Assembly: GCF_014334135.1 (NCBI RefSeq) | Contig: NZ_CP060497.1 | Coordinates: forward strand, 2,046,001-2,110,000 | Direction of reading: 5' to 3' | DNA length: 64,000 bases | Source: Olivibacter sp. SDN3 | GTDB lineage: Bacteria; Bacteroidota; Bacteroidia; Sphingobacteriales; Sphingobacteriaceae | In this document: piece by piece, positions 54,041 through 62,154 of the stretch | How positions within the stretch are numbered: the stretch's first letter is position 1 | Layout: the number at the start of each line of letters is the position of its first letter | The notes under the pieces: generated by a model | Databases searched by the model: none | The model's input: only the letters and a program-made list of their open reading frames with translations | Told to the model about the DNA's origin: nothing | Translations under genes and position numbers: made by a program

Positions 54041-55045
54041 CTAAATTTTAAAGGTTATCGTAAAAACGGCTGGGTGTTGATAAGTTAAAGCGCCTTTTAA
54101 CTGTTTTGTTAAGTCTCGTATAAGCCTGAGTCCCATGGTGTCCCCAGCTTTTACGTCTCTGTTTTCGGGTAAACCCTGCCCGTTATCGCGATAGTTAAGG
54201 CGATAGTTCTCCGGAGTTTCGGCGCACAGGGAGACCTGTATGGTTATTTCTTTTTCAGGAGGTTTGGCGTATTTGAGCGAGTTGGTAATGAGTTCGGTCA
54301 TGATGAGGCCCAGTGGAATGGCAATATCTGTTTTTAAGGTGATTGTTTCGGCAATTCGTATCGATGGTATCACTTCGTCTTGGCTGCGTAGGTAACTTTG
54401 TAAGAGGTATTCCATCAAGCTTTTAATATAGGTCGCCATACGCACCGTTCCCAAATGATCTTTATCGTAAAGTTCATGGTGTACCAATAACATAGAATGC
54501 AAACGGCTGGCGCTTTCCCGTAGGGCAGAGATTGCTTCCGGATTTTCAGAGCTGCGCAATTGCATGTTGAGCAGTGAAGCAGCCAATTGTAGATTATTTT
54601 TAACCCGGTGATGAATTTCACGTAGCAGTAGTTCATTTTGCGCATTCGTACGTTTAAGTTGTGCAAACTGCCTATCAATTTTTTTGTTTTTGGCGGCGAG
54701 CTCCAGTGCATGCATTTTCTTCTCTCGGTAACGTTTATAGTTGATCATGCCTAAGGTGACCAATAGTAGTAGGCTACCTATCAATACCAGGCGTTGCTGG
54801 GTTATATTATGCAGATCTTGTTCTTTTAGCAGCAATTGCTGCTCACGGCGGTAGCTTGCGAAGTTTTCATTTATAGCCGAAAAGACCTGTGTACGTTCGT
54901 GCTGCGTATATGCAATATCAGTTGGTTCATCAAATGCGGCAAGAGAAGCGGCCGTCAGGTGAAATAAGAAGATGACAGAAAGATACATCGTTGTCAGCTG
55001 TATGGGTTTTTGTACATGTGTAGCGCTTTTTAGATATCTGACCAA
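54041..55045 (-). CDS. Sensor histidine kinase, HisKA_2 type
   Basis: A 334-residue kinase with two hydrophobic helices (about 19-38 and 86-103) around a short extracytoplasmic stretch. The dimerisation/phospho-acceptor region is LLREIHHRVKNNLQLAASLL with histidines 145 and 146, followed by a HATPase domain (LGLIMTELITNSLKYAKPPE, YRDNGQGLPENRD, MGLRLIRDLTKQLKG). It senses an unknown signal and passes phosphate to the LytTR regulator. An internal start at residue 20 is possible. Genes of this pair are separated by three bases. Confidence 0.92.
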   Translation of the reverse strand: MVRYLKSATHVQKPIQLTTMYLSVIFLFHLTAASLAAFDEPTDIAYTQHERTQVFSAINENFASYRREQQLLLKEQDLHNITQQRLVLIGSLLLLVTLGMINYKRYREKKMHALELAAKNKKIDRQFAQLKRTNAQNELLLREIHHRVKNNLQLAASLLNMQLRSSENPEAISALRESASRLHSMLLVHHELYDKDHLGTVRMATYIKSLMEYLLQSYLRSQDEVIPSIRIAETITLKTDIAIPLGLIMTELITNSLKYAKPPEKEITIQVSLCAETPENYRLNYRDNGQGLPENRDVKAGDTMGLRLIRDLTKQLKGALTYQHPAVFTITFKI

Positions 55046-55415
55046 TGAGAATTGCTAGTTCAACGCGCATATCACACGCTAAGATACGCTATATTGTGAA
55101 CAAAAGATGATAGGTGTTCAAAAAAATGAACAAAAAGATTTATGAAATTTTTATGAACTGGCTTTTAGATGATAAAATTGTTAATAAAGCATTAAAGTTT
55201 TTGTAATAAATTGATTTTCTTAAGGTTTTTTCTTTCTTTTGTTCCCGATAGTAGCATTTTTCAATTAACTGAACTATTATTCTAATAGCGCTCAATCTCA
55301 ATTTCAAGAGGTATATGTGTTTTCGGTATGCTTTTTGCGTGAGCGATGACGTCAACAAAAGGAACAAAATAATTGGCCTTCAGCCCAGATCCAATAGAAT
55401 ATTATATGTAAAAAC
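55046..55415. other. 370-base divergent intergenic region upstream of the two-component system
   Basis: No gene is supported here. The stretch is AT-rich. Near the kinase start it holds three copies of TGAACA in mixed orientation (55097-55139). No clean TAnnTTTG with a -33 partner was found for the sugar transferase at 55416. A 75-codon minus-strand ORF (55140-55367) has no recognisable features and is treated as chance. Confidence 0.5.
55097..55139. promoter_or_regulatory. Cluster of TGAACA/TGTTCA repeats, candidate operator
   Basis: TGAACAAAA occurs at 55097 and again at 55127 (30 bases apart, about three helical turns), with an inverted TGTTCA at 55115-55120. It lies 52 bases upstream of the histidine kinase start. 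It could be an autoregulatory site for the LytTR regulator; this is inference. Confidence 0.35.
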
Positions 55416-56834
55416 ATGAACATAAGTAGTCGGAGTTTTTTCTATTTCACCCACGCGGTAACCGATTTGGTTATTCTGGTAGTTTCTTTTTTTGCAGCGA
55501 TATATATCAGTGACGATTTTCAGCTTCATCACATAGCGCTGTATGATCTCGGTTTTCTCCTATTTTTGTTATGTGGTTGGCATTTTACCGCGCGATCTAA
55601 CCGTTTATACGAGGATAAAGTCCGCGAGAATCAAATGCGTGAACTTTTCAAAACGCTTAATACCATTTTATGGCAGATCATGTTGGCCATTCTGTTTATC
55701 TTTGTTATTAAGGAAAAAGAGTATTCGCGCACTTTCGTGTTTACGTATGGTATCTTGCTGGGTTTTTTGATCCCTTTGAGTAAAATTACGCTCAAACGTG
55801 TTTATATTCTGCTATACCGTAATGGTTATCTGCGTAAGCGGGCGCTGGTTATCGGTGGCGGCGAGAATGGTCAGGCATTTTGTAAGTACCTGCGTGAGAA
55901 TAAGTATTATGGATATGAGCTGGTGCGTTTTATACATGGCGAACTTCAGCTGTCTAACGACGATACGCAAGGCTATGCCGGAAGGACCTTGATGGTAGGT
56001 GATAGGCCTCTGCCCGATATTAACGAGATTGATGAAGTGTTTATTACCGAATCGCCCGATGGGCATTTCAATACGCGGGAGATAGCATCCGTATTGAGTT
56101 CACATGCGGTGCGTTTACGTATCATCCCCAGCATGTTCAATATGAGTTCTTCCGGCATGTACAGTTTCAGTATGCTGGGCGGTTTCCCTTTGCTCAGCGT
56201 GCGTAATGAACCCTTGGAAGACGTGTACAATCGGGCGGCAAAGCGTGCCTTTGATGTATTCTTCAGCCTTTTTGTACTTGTGTTTATATGTTCCTGGTTG
56301 TTTCCCATTATCGCTATTGCCATCAAGCTCAATTCTCCGGGGCCTATCTTTTACCGTCAGGAACGTTGGGGTAAGCGTAATAGACCCTTTTTGTGCTATA
56401 AGTTCAGATCGATGTATGTGAAAGCACCCAACATCAGTACTGAGGGCAAGTTTCAGCAGGCCACAAAAGAAGATCCCCGTATAACCAAGGTAGGGAAGTT
56501 CTTAAGGAAGAGCAGCTTGGATGAATTTCCACAGTTTCTCAATGTGTTATCGGGAGAGATGAGTGTCGTAGGTCCGAGGCCGCATGCTTCCCTCATGAAT
56601 ATCGAGTCTACGCATTATGTCAAGAACTATTTGGTGCGGCATCAGGCCAAACCCGGTATTACCGGTTGGGCGCAGGTAAATGGATTGCGCGGCGAATCAG
56701 CAGACCCAAACTTGCTTAAGGCCCGTATTCAGCATGATATCTGGTATATTGAGCATTGGTCGTTTTTGCTCGATCTAAAGATTATTTTCCTCACTTTTTG
56801 GCGCATGGTAATAGGCGATAAACAAGCCTATTGA
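55416..56834 (+). CDS. Polyprenyl glycosylphosphotransferase, WcaJ-like, full length
   Basis: A 472-residue membrane enzyme. Four N-terminal helices (about 10-130), a Rossmann-like middle domain (RALVIGGGENGQAFCKYLRE), a fifth helix (about 280-300) and the catalytic part: [40 protein letters not shown] and [15 protein letters not shown]. It attaches the first sugar-1-phosphate to undecaprenyl phosphate. It is the intact paralogue of the protein at 51434. It is transcribed away from the two-component system. Confidence 0.95.
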   Translation: MNISSRSFFYFTHAVTDLVILVVSFFAAIYISDDFQLHHIALYDLGFLLFLLCGWHFTARSNRLYEDKVRENQMRELFKTLNTILWQIMLAILFIFVIKEKEYSRTFVFTYGILLGFLIPLSKITLKRVYILLYRNGYLRKRALVIGGGENGQAFCKYLRENKYYGYELVRFIHGELQLSNDDTQGYAGRTLMVGDRPLPDINEIDEVFITESPDGHFNTREIASVLSSHAVRLRIIPSMFNMSSSGMYSFSMLGGFPLLSVRNEPLEDVYNRAAKRAFDVFFSLFVLVFICSWLFPIIAIAIKLNSPGPIFYRQERWGKRNRPFLCYKFRSMYVKAPNISTEGKFQQATKEDPRITKVGKFLRKSSLDEFPQFLNVLSGEMSVVGPRPHASLMNIESTHYVKNYLVRHQAKPGITGWAQVNGLRGESADPNLLKARIQHDIWYIEHWSFLLDLKIIFLTFWRMVIGDKQAY

Positions 56835-57154
56835 TTGCTGATACGGTGCATATTTTCATCGCCATAAGCCAATAGAAATGAAAGATGGCTAAATGTAGGT
56901 GATTTGATATTGTATTGTACCTTGCCGTTACATTTGCAGATGCTGCGTATGCGTACCACATCATTTTCCATCACCGTAAGTTTTGCTGTGCCCTGGGTGT
57001 TTAGGAGTGTGTCAATTTTGTTTGGGGCATAATGAATTTCCAGTGCCCCCTCATTGCTGGTTAGCGTAATTTCTATCGGGATCGGATAGAGGTCATCTTT
57101 GGTACAGCCCAAAAGAATGGCGAAAGTCAATAATAGTAAAAATCTATTTTTCAT
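56828..57154 (-). CDS. Small lipoprotein, function unknown
   Basis: About 108 residues from ATG 57154 (MKNRFLLLLTFAILLGCTKD), a clear lipoprotein signal with the cysteine at about residue 17. A longer ORF to 57247 adds residues unlike a signal peptide. The mature part has one CKCNG motif and looks beta-rich (ITLTSNEGALEIHYAP). Family not recognised. Its end overlaps the sugar transferase end by seven bases on the opposite strand. Lipoproteins of this kind often sit at the inner face of the outer membrane or on the surface. Confidence 0.7.
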   Translation of the reverse strand: MKNRFLLLLTFAILLGCTKDDLYPIPIEITLTSNEGALEIHYAPNKIDTLLNTQGTAKLTVMENDVVRIRSICKCNGKVQYNIKSPTFSHLSFLLAYGDENMHRISNQ

Positions 57155-57383
57155 ACGTAAACGTGTTTTATATTTCATTGGTGAAAAATCATGGTTTATA
57201 GTGAGGTCAATAACCTGCCTATTAAATGCTATTGTTCTAAATTGCATATAATGGGCTTTTTAGCTAAATTTGCACCATCCAAACATAATCAATAAAGAAT
57301 TGTATTTGTTTACACAAAACGGGGACATAAATTGTGAGGAATGGCACTGTATAGCACATAATAATATAAAGATTGCGCAACAG

Positions 57384-57391
57384 TACCTTTG
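57384..57391 (+). promoter_or_regulatory. Promoter -7 element before CpsB copy 2
   Basis: TACCTTTG matches TAnnTTTG and lies 30 bases before ATG 57422. It overlaps the alternative ATG at 57389, which favours the later start. No good -33 element is visible. Confidence 0.45.
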
Positions 57392-57421
57392 ATTTTGACT
57401 ATTGGTAGCGAAGAAATTAAC

Positions 57422-58168
57422 ATGTTCAATATATTCAAAAAGAAAGCAGTACCAACAACCGATTTAGGTTGGCTGCACACCGATATACATTCCCATCTTA
57501 TACCTGGTATTGACGATGGTGTGCCAGATGCGGCTACCAGTGTTAAGTTTATTAGAGCCTTGATGGATTTAGGCTTGCAGCAATTTATCATGACGCCTCA
57601 CATCTATGATGAGGTGCATCCCAATACACCGCAAACCATCAATGCCGCACATGAGGTGCTGTACCGGGAGATGCAAAACGAAGGCTTGTCTGATGTTTAC
57701 ACCCATTCTGCTGCCGAGTACATGTTGAGCGAAAATTTTTCGGGCTTATTGGCACAGAAAGAGATGAAGGCCTTTCCGGATAGGCATCTATTGATCGAGA
57801 TGTCGTGGCTCTCCGAGCCTTTAAAGCTTGAAGAACTTATTTTTCAGATACAAACGCATGGTTATAAGCCAATTATGGCACACCCAGAGCGCTATGTGTT
57901 TTATTTCAACAATCCTGATGCTTACCATAAGTTAAAAGAGATGGGCTGTTTGCTGCAGGTAAATCTGTTGTCTCCCGCCGGCTATTACGGTAAAGATGTC
58001 GCCAAAGCTGCTCAGTATATGATCAAAAATAAGCTGTATGATCTGGGAGGAACTGATCTACACCATGAACGGCATCTTGCCAAGCTCACCAAATACGTGC
58101 AGAGTGGGCAAGCCTACAAAGACTTAGGCCACCTCGGCTTAAAAAACAAAGAACTGTTCGGGCAATAG
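57422..58168 (+). CDS. CpsB/YwqE-family PHP tyrosine-protein phosphatase (copy 2)
   Basis: About 248 residues from ATG 57422 (MFNIFKKKAVPTTDLGWLHT). All ligand motifs are present: DIHSHLIPGIDDG (H23, H25), MTPHIYDEVHPNTP, AAEYMLSENF, LLIEMSWLSE, MAHPERYVF and GTDLHHERH. It removes phosphate from the tyrosine kinase tail. It lies after the full-length sugar transferase, mirroring the sugar transferase/degenerate CpsB neighbourhood at 51.4-53.2 kb. Confidence 0.93.
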   Translation: MFNIFKKKAVPTTDLGWLHTDIHSHLIPGIDDGVPDAATSVKFIRALMDLGLQQFIMTPHIYDEVHPNTPQTINAAHEVLYREMQNEGLSDVYTHSAAEYMLSENFSGLLAQKEMKAFPDRHLLIEMSWLSEPLKLEELIFQIQTHGYKPIMAHPERYVFYFNNPDAYHKLKEMGCLLQVNLLSPAGYYGKDVAKAAQYMIKNKLYDLGGTDLHHERHLAKLTKYVQSGQAYKDLGHLGLKNKELFGQ

Positions 58169-58737
58169 TTAGCAGTAAGTACCCTTTTTCAAGTAATATA
58201 CCTTTTCCTACTCAAATTTTTGCAGTTGGTACACAATTTGTTTACCAAAGGCAAAAATTAAACTATACTTAACAATCAAAGCCGTTATTTTACGGTTTTA
58301 TTGCTAAAGGTAAGTGATTTATATAATTCGTGCTGTTCGTAGAAGAACAATCATGTAAATCAGCCTCAAAAGCTTCGATTAATAAAAGCTTTTATTGCAA
58401 CGATATAAAAGTCAATGGTAAAACAATCATATGCAAATCATACAGCAACCTATGGTCGTATTAAGGGTGTTCAGGTTATGGTAAGTATGTTCATATACTC
58501 AAATCGGCTTCAAAAGCTTCGATTGATGAGGGCTGTTATTGCAAGGATATAAGTCAATGGTAAAACAATCATATGCAAATAATGCGGCCTCAAAACTTTT
58601 GAATAGCAAAAGCTAGGTAATACTACTGCCAGTCATCAAAAGTTTTCAGCTGCGAGTTTTTGTTACTTTTTGCGGAAAAAAGTAAATAGAAAAAAGTGAT
58701 AAATAAAAATTAAATTTTAAACATAAAACAAACATCT
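58169..58737. other. 569-base intergenic region with imperfect direct repeats
   Basis: No gene was found. The region carries two long direct-repeat copies, partial copies on both sides, and an inverted repeat at 58663-58685 (ttacttttt and its complement) ahead of the NTP transferase gene. It marks the break between the capsule genes and the sugar-nucleotide genes. Confidence 0.6.
58346..58614 (+). repeat. Imperfect direct repeats with unit of about 78 bases
   Basis: Copy A (58363-58441) and copy B (58507-58583) share TCAAAAGCTTCGATT at one end, GTCAATGGTAAAACAATCAT near the other and CATATGCAAAT at the end. Spacing start to start is 144 bases. The tail of a further unit lies at 58346-58362 and a diverged head at 58587-58614. 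The pattern suggests a decayed tandem array; it is not CRISPR-like. Confidence 0.7.
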
Positions 58738-59643
58738 ATGAAACCAACACTAGTTATCTTGGCTGCAGGTATGGCCAGTCGTTATGGAGGCAATAAGCAA
58801 ACCGATGGTTTTGGACCTAACAATGAAACCATTTTAGAGTATTCCATTTACGATGCCATCCGTGCAGGTTTTGGTAAAGTGTGTTTTATTATCCGTAAGG
58901 AACACCAAGCAACTTTTCAGGAAAAATTCGGCGATAAGATCAGTGGCAAAATTGAAGTTGTATATGCCTTCCAGGAGCCGCAGCTAGATGAATACGGCAT
59001 CCATGAAAACATAGAACGGGCCAAGCCATGGGGTACAGGTCATGCACTGCTTGCCGCCAGAAATCTGGTTAAAGAAAACTTCTGTGTAATCAATGCTGAC
59101 GACTTTTACAGTGCTACCGCCTTTGAGCAGATGGCGGCCTTTTTAACGAATGAGGCGGCCGATGATCATTTTGCTTTATTAGGTTATACCATTGGCGAGA
59201 CGCTATCGGATAGTGGACCGGTAACCAGAGGGGTATGTGCCACTAGTGCCGAAGGCTATCTGCAGCAATTGGATGAGCGGGCTAAAGTATATCGCAACGC
59301 CGAAGGACTTATTGAGTTTGAGCAAGCTGATGGTACGCCAGGTACCTTACCGGCAGATGCTCCCGTTTCAATGAACTTTTGGGGTTTTACGCCAGCCATC
59401 TTTGCACTGTTAGAGCCCTTGTTCAAAGACTTTGTAGCCGTCAAGAAAGCAGATCCTAAGGCCGAGTTTTTAATTCCTGAAGCGGCACAGCAATTGTTGC
59501 AGGCTGGAAAAGCTAAATTTAAGGTATTGCAGGTAAATGCACCTTGTTTCGGTGTAACTTATCAGGAAGATAAGCCTTTAGTGAAGGAGGCCTTGGCCGG
59601 GCTGGTTTCGGAGGAGGTGTATCCCAATCAGCTGTGGGTATAG
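58738..59643 (+). CDS. Sugar-phosphate nucleotidyltransferase family protein
   Basis: A 301-residue NTP transferase. The N-terminal nucleotide-binding loop is LVILAAGMASRYGGNKQTDG, with ETILEYSIYDAIRAGFGKVC and the metal-site region FCVINADDFYSATAF. It should activate a sugar-1-phosphate with UTP or a similar nucleotide. The GGNKQ variant of the usual GGxGTR loop makes the exact substrate unsure. It stands alone between the repeat region and small orphans. Confidence 0.88.
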   Translation: MKPTLVILAAGMASRYGGNKQTDGFGPNNETILEYSIYDAIRAGFGKVCFIIRKEHQATFQEKFGDKISGKIEVVYAFQEPQLDEYGIHENIERAKPWGTGHALLAARNLVKENFCVINADDFYSATAFEQMAAFLTNEAADDHFALLGYTIGETLSDSGPVTRGVCATSAEGYLQQLDERAKVYRNAEGLIEFEQADGTPGTLPADAPVSMNFWGFTPAIFALLEPLFKDFVAVKKADPKAEFLIPEAAQQLLQAGKAKFKVLQVNAPCFGVTYQEDKPLVKEALAGLVSEEVYPNQLWV

Positions 59644-59700
59644 TTTCTTCTCGCTTTTACACATTCTTACACAATATTGTGTTGTTTGTACACTTTCGTT

Positions 59701-59730
59701 TTTGGCGGTAATACGGCATTGGTATCTTTA
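59701..59730 (+). promoter_or_regulatory. Bacteroidetes-type promoter before the zinc-ribbon gene
   Basis: TTTG at 59701-59704 and TATCTTTA at 59723-59730 are 18 bases apart and match the consensus with one mismatch. The leader to ATG 59759 would be about 23 bases. Confidence 0.5.
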
Positions 59731-59758
59731 TGGTATCAGCCCTTAAAAACCGACGAAG

Positions 59759-59941
59759 ATGAAAGTTACAGAACAAGCAGATAAGATACAGCAATCAGGA
59801 GAAATTAGTTGCCGATATTGTGGAGCGAAGGATTGTATCCGTATCAGACGGGGAATGGTCATCAAATCATTTTTAGGTTTTCTTCCGCTTAAGCATTACC
59901 GGTGTACTAAGTGTTTACGTACATTTTATACCATGAAGTGA
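59759..59941 (+). CDS. 60-residue zinc-ribbon-like protein
   Basis: A small protein with two CxxC pairs (CRYCGAKDC near residues 18-26 and CTKC near 49-52), as in a zinc ribbon, separated by a basic and hydrophobic middle (IRIRRGMVIKSFLGFLPLKH). It has its own promoter and a terminator hairpin after the stop, so it is probably a single-gene transcript. Role unknown; nucleic-acid or protein binding is possible. Confidence 0.7.
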   Translation: MKVTEQADKIQQSGEISCRYCGAKDCIRIRRGMVIKSFLGFLPLKHYRCTKCLRTFYTMK

Positions 59942-59964
59942 TACCAAATGTCCATTTAAAAGAA

Positions 59965-59987
59965 ATGGCTGAAGGCCATGTTTTTTT
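59965..59987 (+). terminator. Rho-independent terminator after the zinc-ribbon gene
   Basis: ATGGC (59965-59969) pairs with GCCAT (59975-59979) around a five-base loop and is followed by G and seven T. The stem is short but the T run is clear. Confidence 0.5.
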
Positions 59988-60003
59988 AGTAATGGATATT
60001 ACT

Positions 60004-60011
60004 TATCTTTG
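60004..60011 (+). promoter_or_regulatory. Promoter -7 element before a pair of orphan genes
   Basis: TATCTTTG is a perfect TAnnTTTG match, 29 bases before ATG 60041. The T run at 59981-59987 occupies the -33 position without an exact TTTG. It lies directly after the upstream terminator. Confidence 0.5.
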
Positions 60012-60040
60012 CTCAGCTTACCTACTAACCTAATTAGAAT

Positions 60041-60244
60041 ATGGAAGGGATTTTGATCAATAGAAAGTATGGAATAGACACGGGTCTTGCTGGGCAAGAA
60101 CGTATGTTGTATCCTTCAAATGGAAATAACTGGCAGTTAGATCGGGGAAAAGAAAGGGATGATGGTACCGAGGAGGGAGAAGAATGCACTGCATTCAACG
60201 AATTTGAAGTAAACAATGATTATCTCACACTTTTTGATGCTTAA
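60041..60244 (+). CDS. Hypothetical 67-residue protein
   Basis: A polar, acidic small protein (QLDRGKERDDGTEEGEE) with no signal peptide or membrane helix. I do not recognise it. A strong -7 element and terminator upstream and a downstream gene 30 bases away on the same strand support expression. Coding status moderate. Confidence 0.45.
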   Translation: MEGILINRKYGIDTGLAGQERMLYPSNGNNWQLDRGKERDDGTEEGEECTAFNEFEVNNDYLTLFDA

Positions 60245-60274
60245 CGTCCGCTCTAACATGCTTTCGACTTAGCA

Positions 60275-60736
60275 ATGTTATACTTTATGGATCAGACGCA
60301 CGACATTTTTTATGACACTTATTCCCTCTTGCTTAAGCAGGGCTTTATCTTTGATAAGGCCGTATTGCAGCAGGATATTTTAGAGAATACGTTAACAATA
60401 TCCAAAGGTCAATTTGATAGTTTCGTTCAACTACATTTTGAAGAGGTAAAAATCAACTACCCCGTTATCGGATGTAGCATAAGATTTATTAAAAATGAGG
60501 CCGATCTATTAACTTTACTGGAGGGGAGTGAACATGTTTATCTGAAAGTGCTCTATGGTTCCGCTGGCATAACAATTGGTGATAAAGCAGGCAGTGGAGC
60601 TGGAGCAAAATATTTACTTACGGGTGATGGGTATGTGCCAAGCAATGGCGCAAATTATCGCGTGACTTATACGGATGGCATGTTGGTATTGGCAAGATTG
60701 GAGTTATCTGCTGGCCAAAGACAGTTAGCAATCTAG
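60275..60736 (+). CDS. Hypothetical 153-residue protein
   Basis: Starts at ATG 60275 or 60287. The sequence mixes helical (DIFYDTYSLLLKQGFIFDKA) and beta-like segments (EVKINYPVIGCSIRFI) with a glycine-rich run GDKAGSGAGAKYLLTGDGY. No signal peptide or known catalytic motif was recognised. It is probably co-transcribed with the preceding small gene; its stop is 30 bases before manC. Confidence 0.65.
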   Translation: MLYFMDQTHDIFYDTYSLLLKQGFIFDKAVLQQDILENTLTISKGQFDSFVQLHFEEVKINYPVIGCSIRFIKNEADLLTLLEGSEHVYLKVLYGSAGITIGDKAGSGAGAKYLLTGDGYVPSNGANYRVTYTDGMLVLARLELSAGQRQLAI

Positions 60737-60766
60737 GATGATTTTTTAAGAACAAAAAAGAAACAG

Positions 60767-61861
60767 ATGAATAAAAACCAGTATGCCATTATTATGGCGG
60801 GAGGGGTTGGAAGCCGTTTTTGGCCAGTTAGCAGAACCGCTCTTCCAAAGCAATTTATTGATGTGTTGGGCACAGGCAAAACACTTATTCAAGATACTTA
60901 CCAACGTTTTAAGCAAATTATTCCAGAAGAAAATATCTATATTCTTACCAATCATAAATATATAACTTTAGTACAGGAGCAGCTGGGTATCGAAGGTACC
61001 GAGCGCATCATTGGCGAGCCTGCTATGCGTAACACGGCACCCTGTATTGCCTATGCCTGTCATAAATTACAGGCTTTGAATCCGGAAGCTACTATGGTTA
61101 TTGCACCGTCAGACCATCTCATTCAGGATACGCATCAGTTTCTGGAAGATGTCGCTTCATCATTAGTGGCGGCAGCCAAATCAGAAGCCCTGATTACCTT
61201 AGGTATTAAGCCTTCCCGTCCAGATACCGGTTATGGTTACATCCAGTTATCAGACGAAAGCCTTCCAGCTTTTAATGCTTTCAGCAAAGTAAGTGCTTTT
61301 AAAGAGAAGCCAGATCTGGATACGGCAAAAGCTTATGTGTCCAGCGGTTCTTTTCTTTGGAATGCGGGTATTTTTATCTGGAAAGCACAAAATGTGCTAC
61401 GTGAGTTAGAGAAATATACCCCTGAATTAAATGCTGTCTTTAAAAAAGGACAGGATGTCTATAATACTGCACGGGAAGAAAAGTTTTTACAGGAAAACTA
61501 TCCATCTTGTGACAGCATTTCCATAGATTATGCATTGATGGAAAAAAGTAAAAAGGTTTACGTACTTCCGGTAGATTTCGGCTGGTCGGATCTCGGTACC
61601 TGGACATCAGTTTATGGTCTGAGCGATAAAGATACTTCCGGCAATGTGCTTATTCCCGATGCCAATAATGTTATTTTGTACAATAGCAGCAATTGTATGG
61701 TCAATATTCCCGGGCAGAAAAAAGTGGTGATCAAAGATCTGCATAATTACATTATTGCGGAAGCGAATGATACCTTATTGATTTGCCCAATTAGTAGTGA
61801 ACAAGAAGTTAAGCAGGTCGTGGCCGATGCCACCAAGCAATTTGGTTCCGCCTATATTTAA
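60767..61861 (+). CDS. manC: Mannose-1-phosphate guanylyltransferase
   Basis: A 364-residue enzyme making GDP-mannose from GTP and mannose-1-phosphate. It has the nucleotide-binding loop IIMAGGVGSRFWPVSRTALP, the sugar-phosphate region MVIAPSDHLIQD, FKEKPDLDTAKAYV, LWNAGIFIWKA, ISIDYALMEKS and DFGWSDLGTWTS. It is the single-domain type without the C-terminal phosphomannose isomerase cupin; two cupin proteins are encoded downstream. GDP-mannose would feed the fcl gene at the right edge. Confidence 0.94.
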   Translation: MNKNQYAIIMAGGVGSRFWPVSRTALPKQFIDVLGTGKTLIQDTYQRFKQIIPEENIYILTNHKYITLVQEQLGIEGTERIIGEPAMRNTAPCIAYACHKLQALNPEATMVIAPSDHLIQDTHQFLEDVASSLVAAAKSEALITLGIKPSRPDTGYGYIQLSDESLPAFNAFSKVSAFKEKPDLDTAKAYVSSGSFLWNAGIFIWKAQNVLRELEKYTPELNAVFKKGQDVYNTAREEKFLQENYPSCDSISIDYALMEKSKKVYVLPVDFGWSDLGTWTSVYGLSDKDTSGNVLIPDANNVILYNSSNCMVNIPGQKKVVIKDLHNYIIAEANDTLLICPISSEQEVKQVVADATKQFGSAYI

Positions 61862-62154
61862 GTTAAAGGGTTATCAGTTGGTGGGCAGTTTTGTTGCCCG
61901 CTACTGCTGACTTTACATTCCCATTCCTAAATCTATACAAAACCCACCAATTCCTTATACGTACAAACCGCTGTTGTTCAGTATATGTTTTGTTTTGGCT
62001 ATTTTTAGCTAATTGATTTAAATGATTATCATGATTATCGGATATGGTCATTCCGGTGATGAGGAGGATTTATAGCATCTATAGATACAATAGGTGCCTA
62101 GATAAAATATCCGGTTAATTTAGATTTTTTGCTTTAAAATTAAAACGAATTTGT

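Noticed and set aside
55140-55367. 75-codon minus-strand ORF in the gap upstream of the two-component system
   Set aside because: Composition follows AT bias, with no motif and no promoter of its own.
58346-58614. Possible CRISPR array
   Set aside because: Only two full copies of a long, imperfect unit with uneven spacing and no cas genes nearby.
61884-61906. GGGCA/TGCCC hairpin after manC as a terminator
   Set aside because: Stem is present but no T run follows, so a terminator call is not supported.
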